From: Ruminococcaceae bacterium KH2T8
GTDB taxonomy: Bacteria; Bacillota; Clostridia; Saccharofermentanales; Saccharofermentanaceae
NCBI GenBank assembly: GCA_900111435.1
Contig: FOIY01000003.1
Coordinates: 62,001 to 126,000, forward strand
Direction of reading: 5' to 3'
DNA length: 64,000 nucleotides
The notes below the pieces were generated by a model. It was not told the DNA's origin. It was given only the letters and a program-made list of their open reading frames with translations, and did not search any database. Positions 27,738-35,355 of the stretch are shown here, in pieces. Within the stretch, counting starts at the first letter, position 1. Each line of letters opens with the position of its first letter. Both the position numbers and the translations under genes were made by a program.

Positions 27738-29111
27738 TCAGCCCTGACGGAAGAAAACCATCAACATAACGATCGCAAATCCGATTATGAAGGCTAATGC
27801 ACCCTTGTCATTATCTTTCTTAGTTGCGATCAACGGGATCTCTTCGATAGTCGCATATATCATAGCGCCGCCGGATGCTGCCATTATGTAAGGAAGGGCC
27901 GCAGGAAAAAGCAATACGACGATAACTGTTATGATACCAAGAAGAGGGATCGGCACGCCGGATACTACGCCCATGAAGAATGCCTTACCGTTCGTCTCTC
28001 CCTTATCACGTATGGGAAGTGAGACAAAGAGCGCTTCGGGGATATTCTGGATAGCGATGGCAATAGCCAGCACAACAGCTGCGGATGCAGATATCCATGT
28101 AGTCTGCATAAAGTGACCTGCGTAGATCACACCGAGTGAAATACCTTCAGGGATATGATGAATGACTTCCGTGAGCATCATCTTCATGCCGGGATCGAGC
28201 TTGCTCTTCGGACCTTCCGTAATGTCGGAATATGCATGCGTATGCGGGATGATATTGTCAAGCACCAGATGAAGGACTACGCCGGCTATAAAACATATGA
28301 TCACCGGAAGGATGGCATTGGAATACTGCTCTTTGAGTCCTGACACGGCAGGCTCCAGCATACCCCAGACCGCGATGGATATCATGATACCCGACGCACC
28401 TCCGACAAATATCATCCTCAGGTCATCAGAGATATTATTTCTCTTGGCATATACTATCGCCGCGCCGAGGAGCGTTCCTACAAGAGGTATGAGCATTCCG
28501 AAGATAGTATCGCCGTCGGACAGGACCTGTGATCTGTCCAGGTGAGTTATAAGGGAACGAAGTCCGATGAATATAAGGATGGTTCCGCCCATGATCTCGG
28601 AACCGGACTTATAACGCGTTCCGAACAGATTACCTATCTTTACACCGATCATGGAAATGATGCAGGTGATCACTGCGATCATCGCGACCGCAAAGAGTAC
28701 ATTGATCATCTTACCTGAAGAAAAGACCTTGACCGGAACGGCTACAAAGGTGATACCTACAGCCAGAGCATCGATACTGGTGGCGATCGCCATCATAAAC
28801 ATTGTCTTTACATCAAATCCCGGCTTAGCTTCCTCAGGCGGACCGAAGGATTCCTTGATCATATTGCCGCCGATAAGAGTCAGCAGGATAAATGCTACCC
28901 AGGGAGCAACCGCTGTTATAAGATTCTCAAATCTTGAACCTACAAGATATCCGATAAAGGGCATCAAGCCCTGAAATGTTCCGAACCATATACCGCAAAG
29001 AAGATATTCCTTTATCGTTACCTTCTTTACTGCCAGTCCCTTACATATGGATACTGCGAATGCATCCATAGCAAGACCGACTGATAAGAGCAATAATTCA
29101 AATAGACCCAT
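27738..29111 (-). CDS. MntP-ZIP fusion metal transporter
   Basis: A 457-residue membrane protein made of two different metal transporters. Residues about 1-190 are MntP-like (Mn2+ exporter): VGLAMDAFAVSICKGL, GTFQGLMPFIGY and the second repeat ATSIDALAVGITF, with the paired Asp residues. Residues about 205-457 are ZIP-like (ZupT/GufA group): an LDNIIPHTH loop, HHIPEGISLGV in helix 4 and IQNIPEALFVS in helix 5. The frame runs through without a stop, and the junction is near 28520. It follows the feo genes and their terminator. Whether the protein exports, imports or exchanges metal is open. Confidence 0.88.
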   Translation of the reverse strand: MGLFELLLLSVGLAMDAFAVSICKGLAVKKVTIKEYLLCGIWFGTFQGLMPFIGYLVGSRFENLITAVAPWVAFILLTLIGGNMIKESFGPPEEAKPGFDVKTMFMMAIATSIDALAVGITFVAVPVKVFSSGKMINVLFAVAMIAVITCIISMIGVKIGNLFGTRYKSGSEIMGGTILIFIGLRSLITHLDRSQVLSDGDTIFGMLIPLVGTLLGAAIVYAKRNNISDDLRMIFVGGASGIMISIAVWGMLEPAVSGLKEQYSNAILPVIICFIAGVVLHLVLDNIIPHTHAYSDITEGPKSKLDPGMKMMLTEVIHHIPEGISLGVIYAGHFMQTTWISASAAVVLAIAIAIQNIPEALFVSLPIRDKGETNGKAFFMGVVSGVPIPLLGIITVIVVLLFPAALPYIMAASGGAMIYATIEEIPLIATKKDNDKGALAFIIGFAIVMLMVFFRQG

Positions 29112-29167
29112 GTACCCTGCCTTCTTCTTCGTTACTTCACATATTCTATCTTAATCTCACATCATTC

Positions 29168-29206
29168 ACAAAAAGAACAGGAGCCGCTTCATACGAAGCA
29201 GCTCCT
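29168..29206 (-). terminator. Terminator of the feo operon
   Basis: A 12-bp stem with one mismatch (AGGAGC..GCTTC and GAAGC..GCTCCT, loop ATAC), then GTTCTTTTTGTG on the minus strand directly after the FeoC-like gene. Confidence 0.9.
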
Positions 29207-29211
29207 TAATA

Positions 29212-29490
29212 TCACTTTTCGTTATCTTCATTGATCTCCCACATGACTCCCATGTTCTTGAAGCCGCCGTCGGGCATACAGCCGGGACAGGTCTTGTGAC
29301 CTTCTCCGGTAGAACATCCCGAACAGTTCCCGCTGCCGCACATGGAGAACTCTATGCGTTTGATTATCCCGGTCCTCTCCAGGAATTCTATATCCCTGGT
29401 AACCTGAGCAACAGACATATCAAGCTCTGATGCCATCATCTGTATCGAACGCGACCTGCCGTCCTTAAGAAGTTCTATGAGCCTGTGCAT
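29212..29490 (-). CDS. FeoC-like winged-helix protein
   Basis: A 92-residue protein. The N-terminal ~50 residues are a winged helix (LIELLKDGRSRSIQMMASEL, VTRDIEFLERTGIIKRI). Next is a Cys cluster, CGSGNCSGCSTGEGHKTCPGC, which could bind an Fe-S cluster or metal. This matches the FeoC/FeoC-like group that accompanies FeoB. It begins four bases after the feoB stop and ends just before the operon terminator. Confidence 0.82.
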   Translation of the reverse strand: MHRLIELLKDGRSRSIQMMASELDMSVAQVTRDIEFLERTGIIKRIEFSMCGSGNCSGCSTGEGHKTCPGCMPDGGFKNMGVMWEINEDNEK

Positions 29491-29494
29491 ATTA

Positions 29495-31507
29495 TCACCA
29501 GATAAGAAGTCCTATATGGTATGCGATACCTGCAAGAACAAGTGCCGTAGCTGTATAGTATCCGCCGATGATCGCAGTCCATTTAGCCGAATGCGTCTCC
29601 TGATATGTAGCGGCAAGAGCCACGATGCAGGGCATATTGAACGTGATCGCAAATATGAATGCAAGCGCCTCGGGCTTAGGGATATTAGCAAGAAGGAGCT
29701 CGTTTAAGTTGGAAACAACTTCAGAACTCTGCATGGAGGCTATCGTTATGGAACCGGTGCCGCTGTAGATCGTACTTAATACACCGAGAGCACCTTCCTT
29801 ACCGAGGGATGATGCGATAAATGCTACGAATGTCTGCCACTTCATACCGAAGAGCATCGTAACGGGCTCGATCGTCCTGCCGAACTTGAACAGGATGGAA
29901 TTATCGGGATTTCCCGAAGATGTATATGCCAGGAGCCAGAATACGAAAGCGACGATAAGAACTACCTTTGAAGATCTTATGAATGTCTCCTTAGTTCTGC
30001 CGAATACATATCTTAAGAGCGAGCCCCACTTCGGCTTATGGTAAGGAGGAAGCTCCATGATCATGCCGTATCTGTCGGAAGGCTTAACCAGAGATCTTCC
30101 AAAGATCTTAGCCGTGATCCACATGTGAAGGATCATTACGAGAAGTATTACCGTAATGATCACGGGAGTCCATGCTCCAAAGAACAATGTAGAGAGCATG
30201 GGGATAACGGCCCAAGCAGCACCACAGGGAATAGCCCATGAAAGAGCGATGGTCAGTACTTTCTGTCCCCAGTTATCGATAACTCTCGTACCTGCGGCAC
30301 CACCCATGGTACAACCGAAGCTGATAAGGAAAGGCATAACGGATTTACCCTGAAGACCGAACTTTGCCATAGTGTTATCGAATACATAGGAAATCCTTGC
30401 CATAACACCAATCTCCTCGAGAAGACCGAATACGAATGTTACGCCGATAACGAATCCGAGCATCTGGATAACAAAGCTCAAGCATCTGATAAGGACGTCG
30501 CAAAGTATTGCCGCGATAAATGCGGGACAACCTGCTCCAACGAGCGCATCGTTCAAAGGACCGGGGATGTTACCCAGTGCACTACCTATTCCCATAAAGG
30601 GAAGCGCAGGGATAAAGGAAGCCAGAAGACCCAGAAGGATCGTAAGGACTACCACCGGCTTACCCCATATCTTATGTGTGATCAGCCTGTCGAACTTGCC
30701 GAGACCTGCATCTTTTTTCTTATTCGTTACCGAACCCGAGATGATCTCATCGATCCAAGCGAACTTGCATTCGCCTGACTTTACGATACCGGTATTGGAT
30801 TCTCCGACACCTGAGATCTTGCCGTCAGAGAGCTTGCTCTTGAGACCTGCGATTACAGGTTCATCGCTCTCAAGCGCCTTTACCGAAAGCCACATGGGCG
30901 ATCTGTATCCGTCGTAAAGGTCGCCGACTGCATTTCTTATATCAGCATATTCGGGGACATCCATAAGCCTCTTCTCAAGTGCATCGTACTTAAGTATCGT
31001 CTTATCCTTGATCGACTTCTCAAGTGTCTTATAGAAAGGCTCATAACTCTTTGTATCGGGAGCAGAGAAAAGTATAACGGGAATACCGAGCTTCTTCTCC
31101 ATCTCCTTGGCATCTATGGTCTTACCCTGATCAGCGGCAACATCGCTCATGTTTAGGATCAGGAAGCAGGGTACTTCGATACCTGCGAAGTCAGCCAGCA
31201 TATAAAGGCTTCTCTCAAGCTGTGAGCTGTCCGCAAGGATACATACGACATCAGCCTTACCTGAAGCTATATAATCTCTTGTGATCATCTCCTCATCGGA
31301 GTTAGCCGACAGAGAATATGTACCGGGAAGGTCTGCTACAAGATACTTCTTACCATCATGTTCAAATGAACCTTCCTTCTTCTCTACTGTCTTTCCGGGC
31401 CAGTTACCTACATGTTGCCTTAAGCCCGTAAGTCCGTTAAAAAGTGTGGACTTACCGGAGTTTGGCTGTCCCAGAAGGGCTATTACATTTTCGTTCTTTT
31501 CAGTCAT
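29495..31507 (-). CDS. feoB: Ferrous iron transporter B
   Basis: A 670-residue protein. The N-terminal G domain has GQPNSGKST (G1), DLPGTYSLSANSDEE (G3) and LNMSD (G4). A GDI helical region follows to about 260, then around ten membrane helices with conserved Cys/Ser positions (SFGCTMGG, AIPCGA, NMPCIVA). It moves Fe2+ into the cell under GTP control. The start overlaps the feoA stop. Its operon carries two copies of the GTTAGC operator at the promoter. Confidence 0.96.
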   Translation of the reverse strand: MTEKNENVIALLGQPNSGKSTLFNGLTGLRQHVGNWPGKTVEKKEGSFEHDGKKYLVADLPGTYSLSANSDEEMITRDYIASGKADVVCILADSSQLERSLYMLADFAGIEVPCFLILNMSDVAADQGKTIDAKEMEKKLGIPVILFSAPDTKSYEPFYKTLEKSIKDKTILKYDALEKRLMDVPEYADIRNAVGDLYDGYRSPMWLSVKALESDEPVIAGLKSKLSDGKISGVGESNTGIVKSGECKFAWIDEIISGSVTNKKKDAGLGKFDRLITHKIWGKPVVVLTILLGLLASFIPALPFMGIGSALGNIPGPLNDALVGAGCPAFIAAILCDVLIRCLSFVIQMLGFVIGVTFVFGLLEEIGVMARISYVFDNTMAKFGLQGKSVMPFLISFGCTMGGAAGTRVIDNWGQKVLTIALSWAIPCGAAWAVIPMLSTLFFGAWTPVIITVILLVMILHMWITAKIFGRSLVKPSDRYGMIMELPPYHKPKWGSLLRYVFGRTKETFIRSSKVVLIVAFVFWLLAYTSSGNPDNSILFKFGRTIEPVTMLFGMKWQTFVAFIASSLGKEGALGVLSTIYSGTGSITIASMQSSEVVSNLNELLLANIPKPEALAFIFAITFNMPCIVALAATYQETHSAKWTAIIGGYYTATALVLAGIAYHIGLLIW

Positions 31508-31737
31508 CAGCCCTTTACCTCCTCTACTTCGATATTGCTGCTCTCATTACGGTTCAGGGCGATCATGGTATCCCTCGTATAAACGATAAGAGGTCTGTTC
31601 TTATCATTCTTGATGATCTTCACCCTGCAACCGGGAGTGATACCGATGGAAGTTATCCTTCCGACATAGCGGTTATCTCCGCTCACTGAACTTATGACTC
31701 CTTCTTGGCCCGGAGTCATTTCCGATAATCTCTTCAT
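31507..31737 (-). CDS. feoA: FeoA, SH3-like iron uptake partner
   Basis: A 76-residue FeoA domain: MKRLSEMTPGQEGVISSV, then RVGRITSIGITPGCRVKI-like strands (here YVGRITSIGITPGCRV) and IALNRNESSNIEVE. FeoA supports FeoB on the cytoplasmic side. A GGAGG site precedes the ATG, and the stop/start overlap with feoB suggests coupling. Confidence 0.94.
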   Translation of the reverse strand: MKRLSEMTPGQEGVISSVSGDNRYVGRITSIGITPGCRVKIIKNDKNRPLIVYTRDTMIALNRNESSNIEVEEVKG

Positions 31738-31752
31738 AGTCCCTCCTTACAC

Positions 31753-32151
31753 TTAACTGTTTATCTTTTTATAAGAGATCAATGTATAACCCGAATCGGA
31801 TGTGATCTGACGACATGCGCTCTCTTCGGCAGGCTCCTTGGTAAGTAACCTTACAGTCTTCTGACCGACGTCAGCCGTAGCCCACATACCTTCATTACCG
31901 TTAAAACCGTTCTCGATCCTTCTTGCACAATTGGAGCAATACATACCGTCTATCTTGAGTTCGTATATGTACGGATAATTCTTCTTATTCCTGTCCGATA
32001 CTCTTATCTTCTTGGGAGGGGATTCACGTTCACCGCAGCATGAAGAACCGTGACGGATCCTCTTTACGGTCCCGTATACGGCCACAGCAATAACAGCTAT
32101 AAGGATGATATATACGATGATATTTCCCACTTTGTCCTCCACATGACTCAT
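31753..32151 (-). CDS. FeoB-associated Cys-rich membrane protein fused to HMA-like domain
   Basis: A 132-residue protein. Residues about 8-30 are a membrane helix (NIIVYIILIAVIAVAVYG), followed by KRIRHGSSCCG, as in the small FeoB-associated Cys-rich proteins. Residues about 62-130 resemble a heavy-metal-associated domain, with GMYCSNCARRIENGF and a C-terminal SGYTLISYKK strand. The usual partner is only ~50 residues, so the HMA part looks like an addition. First gene of the feo operon; likely role is metal or redox handling at the transporter. Confidence 0.78.
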   Translation of the reverse strand: MSHVEDKVGNIIVYIILIAVIAVAVYGTVKRIRHGSSCCGERESPPKKIRVSDRNKKNYPYIYELKIDGMYCSNCARRIENGFNGNEGMWATADVGQKTVRLLTKEPAEESACRQITSDSGYTLISYKKINS

Positions 32152-32180
32152 ACGAGCACTTCAACATAAAGCTCGAGAAA

Positions 32181-32196
32181 TTAGCAAGTGCTAACC
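32181..32196 (-). promoter_or_regulatory. Operator copy b: GGTTAGC-N4-GCTAA
   Basis: Inverted repeat TTAGC-N4-GCTAA, extended on one side to GG, about 30-45 bases upstream of the feo operon start. Confidence 0.6.
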
Positions 32197-32227
32197 AAAC
32201 AACGGGATTGTACTCCTTATGATTTCG

Positions 32228-32244
32228 ATTAGCAATAGCTAACC
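32228..32244 (-). promoter_or_regulatory. Operator copy c: GGTTAGC-N4-GCTAAT
   Basis: Second copy in the feo promoter region, right after a minus-strand TATTAT/TATAGA -10-like stretch, centred 47 bases from copy b. The 240-base gap between feo and the HTH gene holds these two sites and the HTH promoter, and no other gene. Confidence 0.62.
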
Positions 32245-32323
32245 ATCTTCTATAATAATATTTGCACAGATTCACAGAATAGACAGTATGGATCATTTCG
32301 CAATATGATGTATCCTTCCTTTA

Positions 32324-32391
32324 ATTCTATGCGTTGCACCAATTCGCGAAAGCAGATATAATTAATGCAATGCACAAAAGGAGCATAGAAT
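32324..32391 (+). promoter_or_regulatory. HTH gene promoter enclosed by a 9-bp inverted repeat
   Basis: TTGCAC (32334-32339), 17-base spacer, TATAAT (32357-32362). ATTCTATGC (32324-32332) upstream and its complement GCATAGAAT (32383-32391) next to the ATG enclose it, suggesting autoregulation by the HTH protein. Confidence 0.65.
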
Positions 32392-32392
32392 C

Positions 32393-32599
32393 ATGGATTG
32401 CAAAACAAAGATAAAGGAACTACGCGAGATGACAGGGATGAACAGGACCGAGTTCTGCGAATACTTTCAGATTCCATATGGAACGGTTACCGACTGGGAA
32501 CGTGATTACCGTCATGCGCCAGATTATGTACTTCGTCTGCTGGAATACTATATCCGTATGGAAAAGCTCATAAAAGAAAAAGAAGACGAAAAGAAATGA
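32393..32599 (+). CDS. Small helix-turn-helix protein
   Basis: A 68-residue XRE-like DNA-binding protein: KIKELREMTGMNRTEFCEYF, then the recognition segment IPYGTVTDWERDYRHAPDY and a charged helical tail. It starts with AGGAG at good spacing. Its gene lies 65 bases before the KilA-N gene on the same strand, with a palindrome between. Similar proteins occur as small repressors or antitoxins; no toxin is evident here unless KilA-N plays that part. Confidence 0.8.
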   Translation: MDCKTKIKELREMTGMNRTEFCEYFQIPYGTVTDWERDYRHAPDYVLRLLEYYIRMEKLIKEKEDEKK

Positions 32600-32622
32600 T
32601 CGTCTCATAACTAAGTAATACG

Positions 32623-32648
32623 CAAACGTATCGAATTCGATACGTTTG
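32623..32648. repeat. 26-bp perfect palindrome upstream of KilA-N
   Basis: Perfect dyad centred on TCGAATTCGA, with arms starting CAAACGTA and ending TACGTTTG. It lies between the HTH and KilA-N genes, 16 bases before the KilA-N ATG, and could be an operator or an mRNA hairpin beside the ribosome site. Confidence 0.75.
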
Positions 32649-32664
32649 AAAGGAAAGTATCGTT

Positions 32665-33528
32665 ATGAATAAAAAGCCTATTAAAGCCACCATTCATGCT
32701 AAAGGATTCGATATCGGTATATATACTACGGATTACGAAAACGAGTTTATCTCATTGACCGATATTGCCAAATACAAAAGTGATAATCCAAACGCTACAA
32801 TATGCAATTGGATGAGAAACAGAGAAACCCTTGAATTCTTGGGGTTATGGGAAATGTTGCACAACCCGGTTTTTAAACCCCTCGAATTCGAGGGGTTTAG
32901 AAAAGAAGCCGGCCTTAATGCATTTACCATGTCCCCTACAAAGTGGATCGAAAATGTGAATGCAATAGGCATCGTCACTAAAGCAGGTCGATATGGCGGT
33001 ACCTATGCTCATTCCGACATTGCACTGGAATTTGCATCTTGGATATCTGCTGAATTCAAACTTTATATCATGAAGGATTACCAGCGGTTAAAGTCAGATG
33101 AGAACAGCCGTCTGTCACTTAGTTGGAACCTCAACCGCGAGATCGCCAAGCTCAATTATCGAGTACACACTGATGCGATCAAGGAGAACTTGCTCCCTCC
33201 TGATCTGACACAGGCGCAGATCATATTTAAGTATGCAAGCGAAGCTGATATGCTCAATGTAGCTGTATTCGGTATGACTGCCAGACAGTGGCGTGAGAAC
33301 AACCCCAAAGAAAAAGGCAATTTGAGAGACAAGGCAGATCTAAATCAACTTTTAGTACTGGCTAATATGGAAAGCTACAATGCAATTTTGATTGAACAGG
33401 GTAAGCAGATGTCCGAAAGACTTGTACTTATAAGAGAACAGGCAGTTAAGCAACTACGAACTCTCGCACAAGTTAGTATTAACAATCTGCCGGATTTCCA
33501 TGAAGATAAGAACAGCGAGAGGGAATAG
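32665..33528 (+). CDS. KilA-N domain protein
   Basis: A 287-residue protein. The N-terminal ~125 residues match KilA-N, a phage-associated DNA-binding domain: ISLTDIAKYKSDNP, ICNWMRNRETLEFLGLWE, LNAFTMSPTKWIENVNAIGI and GGTYAHSDIALEFASWIS. The C-terminal half is helical (LNREIAKLNYRVHTDAI, GMTARQWRENNP), as in KilA-N proteins found in defence or antirepressor settings. Sequence here looks richer in A+T than neighbours, and the pair with the HTH gene interrupts a metal/export region. Acquired origin is likely; function is not known. Confidence 0.85.
   Translation: MNKKPIKATIHAKGFDIGIYTTDYENEFISLTDIAKYKSDNPNATICNWMRNRETLEFLGLWEMLHNPVFKPLEFEGFRKEAGLNAFTMSPTKWIENVNAIGIVTKAGRYGGTYAHSDIALEFASWISAEFKLYIMKDYQRLKSDENSRLSLSWNLNREIAKLNYRVHTDAIKENLLPPDLTQAQIIFKYASEADMLNVAVFGMTARQWRENNPKEKGNLRDKADLNQLLVLANMESYNAILIEQGKQMSERLVLIREQAVKQLRTLAQVSINNLPDFHEDKNSERE
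32874..32899. repeat. 26-bp perfect palindrome inside the KilA-N gene
   Basis: Perfect dyad, TAAACCCC arm and GGGGTTTA arm, again centred on TCGAATTCGA. It lies in codons for FKPLEFEGF, a family-conserved stretch, so part of it may reflect coding constraint. A weaker dyad round GAATTC occurs at about 32826-32846. Confidence 0.7.
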
Positions 33529-33552
33529 TGCTTATTATCAGCGATATCTTTC

Positions 33553-33594
33553 ACAAAAAACAACAGACGGCACCCGCATGAGTACCGCCTGCTG
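33553..33594 (-). terminator. Terminator of the ABC exporter operon
   Basis: CAGGCGGTAC with GTGCCGTCTG-type stem (includes a G-U pair and a mismatch), then TTGTTTTTTGTG on the minus strand. Confidence 0.78.
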
Positions 33595-33617
33595 CATTTG
33601 TGGAGAGTAATTATATG

Positions 33618-35354
33618 TCACGCCATAGTCCAATTCTGTGATATGAGCTGCTGACGTGTCATCCTGCTGTAGATACTTTCCCTCGAAGCTAATTCTTCGG
33701 GACTTCCCTGCTCAGCTACCACACCGTCCTTAAGGACTACGATATGGTCAGCATTTGCGATAGTCCTCATCCTGTGCGCAATAATAAGGACCGTCTTATC
33801 CTTGATAAGCCTGGAGAGAGCTTCCTGGATGACCGTCTCATTCTCTGCATCAAGAGATGCCGTTGCTTCATCGAGGAGGATGATCGGAGCATCCTTAAGG
33901 AAAGCTCTTGCGATGGATATCCTCTGTCTCTCACCGCCGGAGAGTTCACTTCCGTTCTCACCTATGAAGGTGTCATATCCGTCGGGAAGCTTACTTATGA
34001 ACTCTTCGCAGTTTGCAAGCTTGGCTGCTCTCATGATGTCTTCGTCACTCGCGCCTTCGCGGCCGATACGGATATTCTCTTTGATGCTGTTATTGAAGAG
34101 CGTTACATCCTGGAAGACGATGGAATAATCCATAAGAAGAGTCTCGGGATCGATCTTGGAGATATCCTCCCCACCTAATGTGATCTTTCCTTCATTAACA
34201 TCCCAGAATCTTGCGGCAAGCCTTGAGATAGTCGTCTTACCGCCGCCCGAAGGACCGATAAGAGCAGTTACCTCACCCTGCTTTGCAGTGAAGCTTACGT
34301 CCTTTAATACATCAGTATCGTCTGAATACTTGAAGCCTACATGGTCGAATACGATATCGTATCCCTTGTTATTCATCTGCTCCGAACCGGTCTGGATCTC
34401 GTGGGACAATACTTCGTCAAGCCTCTCAGACTGAAGCTCTATAGAGATGACTGCGGCAAAGTTCTGCAAGGTGATCTGCATGGGATCGTAGAGCCTTGCT
34501 ACGAGCATAAGGAACATAAAGAAAGTAAGAAGGTCGATCTCACCTCTTGCGAAGAGCATGCCTCCTACAATAGCAGTAGTACCGATACCGAGCTTTAGGA
34601 TGATAGCGGATGAATTGACATATACCGCCATCTTAAGTTCCGTAAAGAGCGCCATCTTCTCTACTCTTCTTATCTTCTCTTCGAGCTTATCCATATATCT
34701 GTCTTCAGCGTTATTTGCACGAAGATCCCTAATGGATTCCAGGCACTCCTGTACGCTGTCTGTCATGTCGAGCTTTACTGCCGCATTCTTCTTAACTGCC
34801 TTCTTCTCAAGACCGGAGCATGAAAGGATTATTACAAGAGCTACGGGAATTACCCAGAAGCTTGCAAGTACCATTCTCCAGTCGAAGAAGATAAAGAGTG
34901 AAAGACCTACGAGCGTCGTCGAGATAAGCGCACCGATGATCTCGGGGATCCAGTGGCTCGATGCCGTCTCTATCTGTGCGCAGTCACCGAGGATATTCTG
35001 TGTAAGATCTGAGAGGTTCTTCTTTCCAAAGTAGGAAAGAGGAAGTCTTCTGAGTCTCTCGGCGATTGCAGTTCTTCGTACGCCGCTCTCCTTATATGTG
35101 GTAAGGAATGTCATGTTGTACTGTATGAAGTTCGTGACCGCGATAAGGATCAGTACCGCGATGCTCCAGATGATATAGAAAGGCAGTCTGTCGGATGTGA
35201 GGTTATCGCTCAAGAGATCATTGATAAGGGTATAGAGTACTCCGGCTGTCATCATGAGCGCCATGTTCGTTACGGTAACGCTGATGCATGCCTTGATCAT
35301 GTCCTTGGCACCCTGAGTCGAGAGTGCGTATTTATGCTTTAATCTTTCTATCAT
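33618..35354 (-). CDS. ABC exporter, fused membrane/ATPase subunit (second of pair)
   Basis: Type IV (exporter) half-transporter of 578 residues. Residues about 1-310 are six membrane helices. The ATPase domain follows: Walker A GPSGGGKT, Q-loop SIVFQDVTLFNNSI, signature LSGGERQRISIARA, DEATASLDAEN and an IAHRMRT switch His. The catalytic Glu is present. I chose the ATG at 35354 with AGGTAGG upstream; a GTG at 35363 is an alternative. It overlaps the upstream partner and probably forms a heterodimer with it. Confidence 0.93.
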   Translation of the reverse strand: MIERLKHKYALSTQGAKDMIKACISVTVTNMALMMTAGVLYTLINDLLSDNLTSDRLPFYIIWSIAVLILIAVTNFIQYNMTFLTTYKESGVRRTAIAERLRRLPLSYFGKKNLSDLTQNILGDCAQIETASSHWIPEIIGALISTTLVGLSLFIFFDWRMVLASFWVIPVALVIILSCSGLEKKAVKKNAAVKLDMTDSVQECLESIRDLRANNAEDRYMDKLEEKIRRVEKMALFTELKMAVYVNSSAIILKLGIGTTAIVGGMLFARGEIDLLTFFMFLMLVARLYDPMQITLQNFAAVISIELQSERLDEVLSHEIQTGSEQMNNKGYDIVFDHVGFKYSDDTDVLKDVSFTAKQGEVTALIGPSGGGKTTISRLAARFWDVNEGKITLGGEDISKIDPETLLMDYSIVFQDVTLFNNSIKENIRIGREGASDEDIMRAAKLANCEEFISKLPDGYDTFIGENGSELSGGERQRISIARAFLKDAPIILLDEATASLDAENETVIQEALSRLIKDKTVLIIAHRMRTIANADHIVVLKDGVVAEQGSPEELASRESIYSRMTRQQLISQNWTMA

Positions 35355-35355
35355 G

